A stretch of 64,000 bases of DNA from an uncultured Collinsella sp. (lineage in GTDB: Bacteria; Actinomycetota; Coriobacteriia; Coriobacteriales; Coriobacteriaceae): NCBI GenBank assembly GCA_937923795.1, contig CALDWI010000032.1, positions 52,671 to 116,670 of the forward strand, in the 5' to 3' direction. The position numbers and the translations under genes are program-made. The notes below the pieces were generated by a model. The model saw only the letters and a program-made list of their open reading frames with translations, made no database searches and had not been told where the DNA came from. Of the stretch, positions 63,372 through 64,000 are shown in pieces; position 1 is the stretch's first letter, and each line of letters opens with the position of its first letter.

Positions 63372-64000
63372 TTATTTTTCACGACGACCGCCTCCCCGCT
63401 TGATGACGAGCGCGACAACAATAGCCGCCACTCCGATGGCAGCCAAAGCCGCCACCAGCACCAACGTTCTATCTCCCGTCGAGGGCATAAAGCCTCGACT
63501 TGCTTCTTTGCTTGGAGTGTTGAGCACCGACAGTTCAATCGAACCCGTCCCGGCATCAGCGGTATCAACCCGCAGAGGGCTTTCGGCCGACACGGTCACC
63601 TTGGGCTTCGCGGCTGCAACCTGTTTAACGTCCAATCCCTCGGACGTAACCGTTACCGTTCGCTTGCCCTCAAAGGCGGTGTATCCCTTGGGAGCCGCGA
63701 CCTCTTCGACGGTGTAGACACCCGCGTCCACACCGCTCAATTCCACATGGCCGTCCGCGCCCGTGGTGACGCACGCGGCGGCATCCGTCGACCACGAGCC
63801 GTCGGTCGTTAGGATGCGCCCGCGGTCATCGATGATGCGCAGCTTGGCACCCGCGAGCGGTTTATCGTCCGAGCTTGAGCGCTTGATCAGACTGAGTCCC
63901 CAGGTGTAGGCGCACGCGTCATCGCTCGGCGTGCGGGTGAAGCCGGCGTCGCCGGACTGGTCGGCAAAGGGAGAGCGCGGGTAGCGCAGGTAGACCTCGT
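63372..64000 (-). CDS. Sortase-anchored pilin-like surface protein, C-terminal part (cut by window edge)
   Basis: The frame is open from 63998 to the stop at 63372 (about 208 residues visible). A Cna-B/SpaA-type domain shows SLIKRSSSD (isopeptide lysine) and VYTVEEVAAPKGY (catalytic Glu region). A second spacer of strand-rich sequence leads to the sorting signal MPSTG, then a hydrophobic helix (TLVLVAALAAIGVAAIVVAL) and the basic tail KRGGGRREK. The M in place of L in LPXTG is unusual but seen in actinobacterial pilins. It is likely wall-anchored or polymerised by a sortase encoded elsewhere. Confidence 0.88.
   Translation of the reverse strand, partial: EVYLRYPRSPFADQSGDAGFTRTPSDDACAYTWGLSLIKRSSSDDKPLAGAKLRIIDDRGRILTTDGSWSTDAAACVTTGADGHVELSGVDAGVYTVEEVAAPKGYTAFEGKRTVTVTSEGLDVKQVAAAKPKVTVSAESPLRVDTADAGTGSIELSVLNTPSKEASRGFMPSTGDRTLVLVAALAAIGVAAIVVALVIKRGGGRREK

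Overview
The window is high-GC, gene-dense actinobacterial DNA. Gene content and style point to the Coriobacteriia and most likely to Collinsella: a stand-alone Ech-type group 4 [NiFe]-hydrogenase, an NfnAB-type transhydrogenase, an Old-Yellow-Enzyme/BaiCD-like flavoprotein, ECF transport, LPXTG-type surface proteins, frequent GTG/TTG starts, and intergenic hairpins bearing GGGACAG-type ends. This placement is inference from gene content; no rRNA or other phylogenetic marker was tested.

Layout. 1-3150: an ABC-2 exporter (permease cut by the window edge, plus ATPase) divergent from a NarL/LuxR-type two-component system whose kinase mRNA looks leaderless. 3151-3936: no gene, but three palindromic units. 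3937-9575: a five-gene hydrogenase operon in which the two membrane subunits are fused. 9861-13346: an orphan IS150 OrfA-like HTH gene, an OYE-family oxidoreductase, a periodic 81-bp palindromic array and initiator tRNA. 13543-18708: cofactor and maintenance genes (coaX, a degenerate birA-like gene, a folP-folK fusion, sirtuin, exonuclease III). 18857-22105: an ECF transporter with a fused double ATPase. 22305-30056: glmU, prs, an orphan AbiEi/DUF559-like gene between two approximately 200-bp palindromic elements, pth and nfnAB. 30181-34005: a cytidylate-kinase-like protein and a polar amino acid ABC importer. 34253-59032: mostly minus-strand housekeeping genes (yqeY, a foldase, PTS IIA, purN-purM, purF, purE, sortase B, carA-carB, an exporter, Nudix, purD, purA, dnaB and the rpsF-ssb-rpsR-rplI group). 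59538-64000: two tRNA-Ser genes, a second AbiEi/DUF559-like gene between two 69-bp palindromes, a TRIC channel, a bactofilin-like membrane protein and the C-terminus of a sortase-anchored pilin-like protein.

How the genes fit together. Ech hydrogenase and NfnAB link reduced ferredoxin, H2, NADH and NADPH in an anaerobic fermenter. prs, purF, purM, purN, purE, purD and purA cover much of de novo purine synthesis, and carAB feeds pyrimidines and arginine. Sortase B and the anchored protein belong to surface display, although they are 20 kb apart.

The most unusual content is between or inside genes. (i) The two orphan genes with a predicted PD-(D/E)XK-type core share an architecture, and each is bracketed by its own, sequence-unrelated pair of palindromic elements. 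(ii) Eight copies of a 16-17-nt motif alternate in orientation every 40-41 bp. (iii) A palindromic element sits in frame inside the ECF ATPase linker. (iv) Several long hairpins keep their pairing although their arms differ in sequence. Alignments were done by eye and no database search was run.
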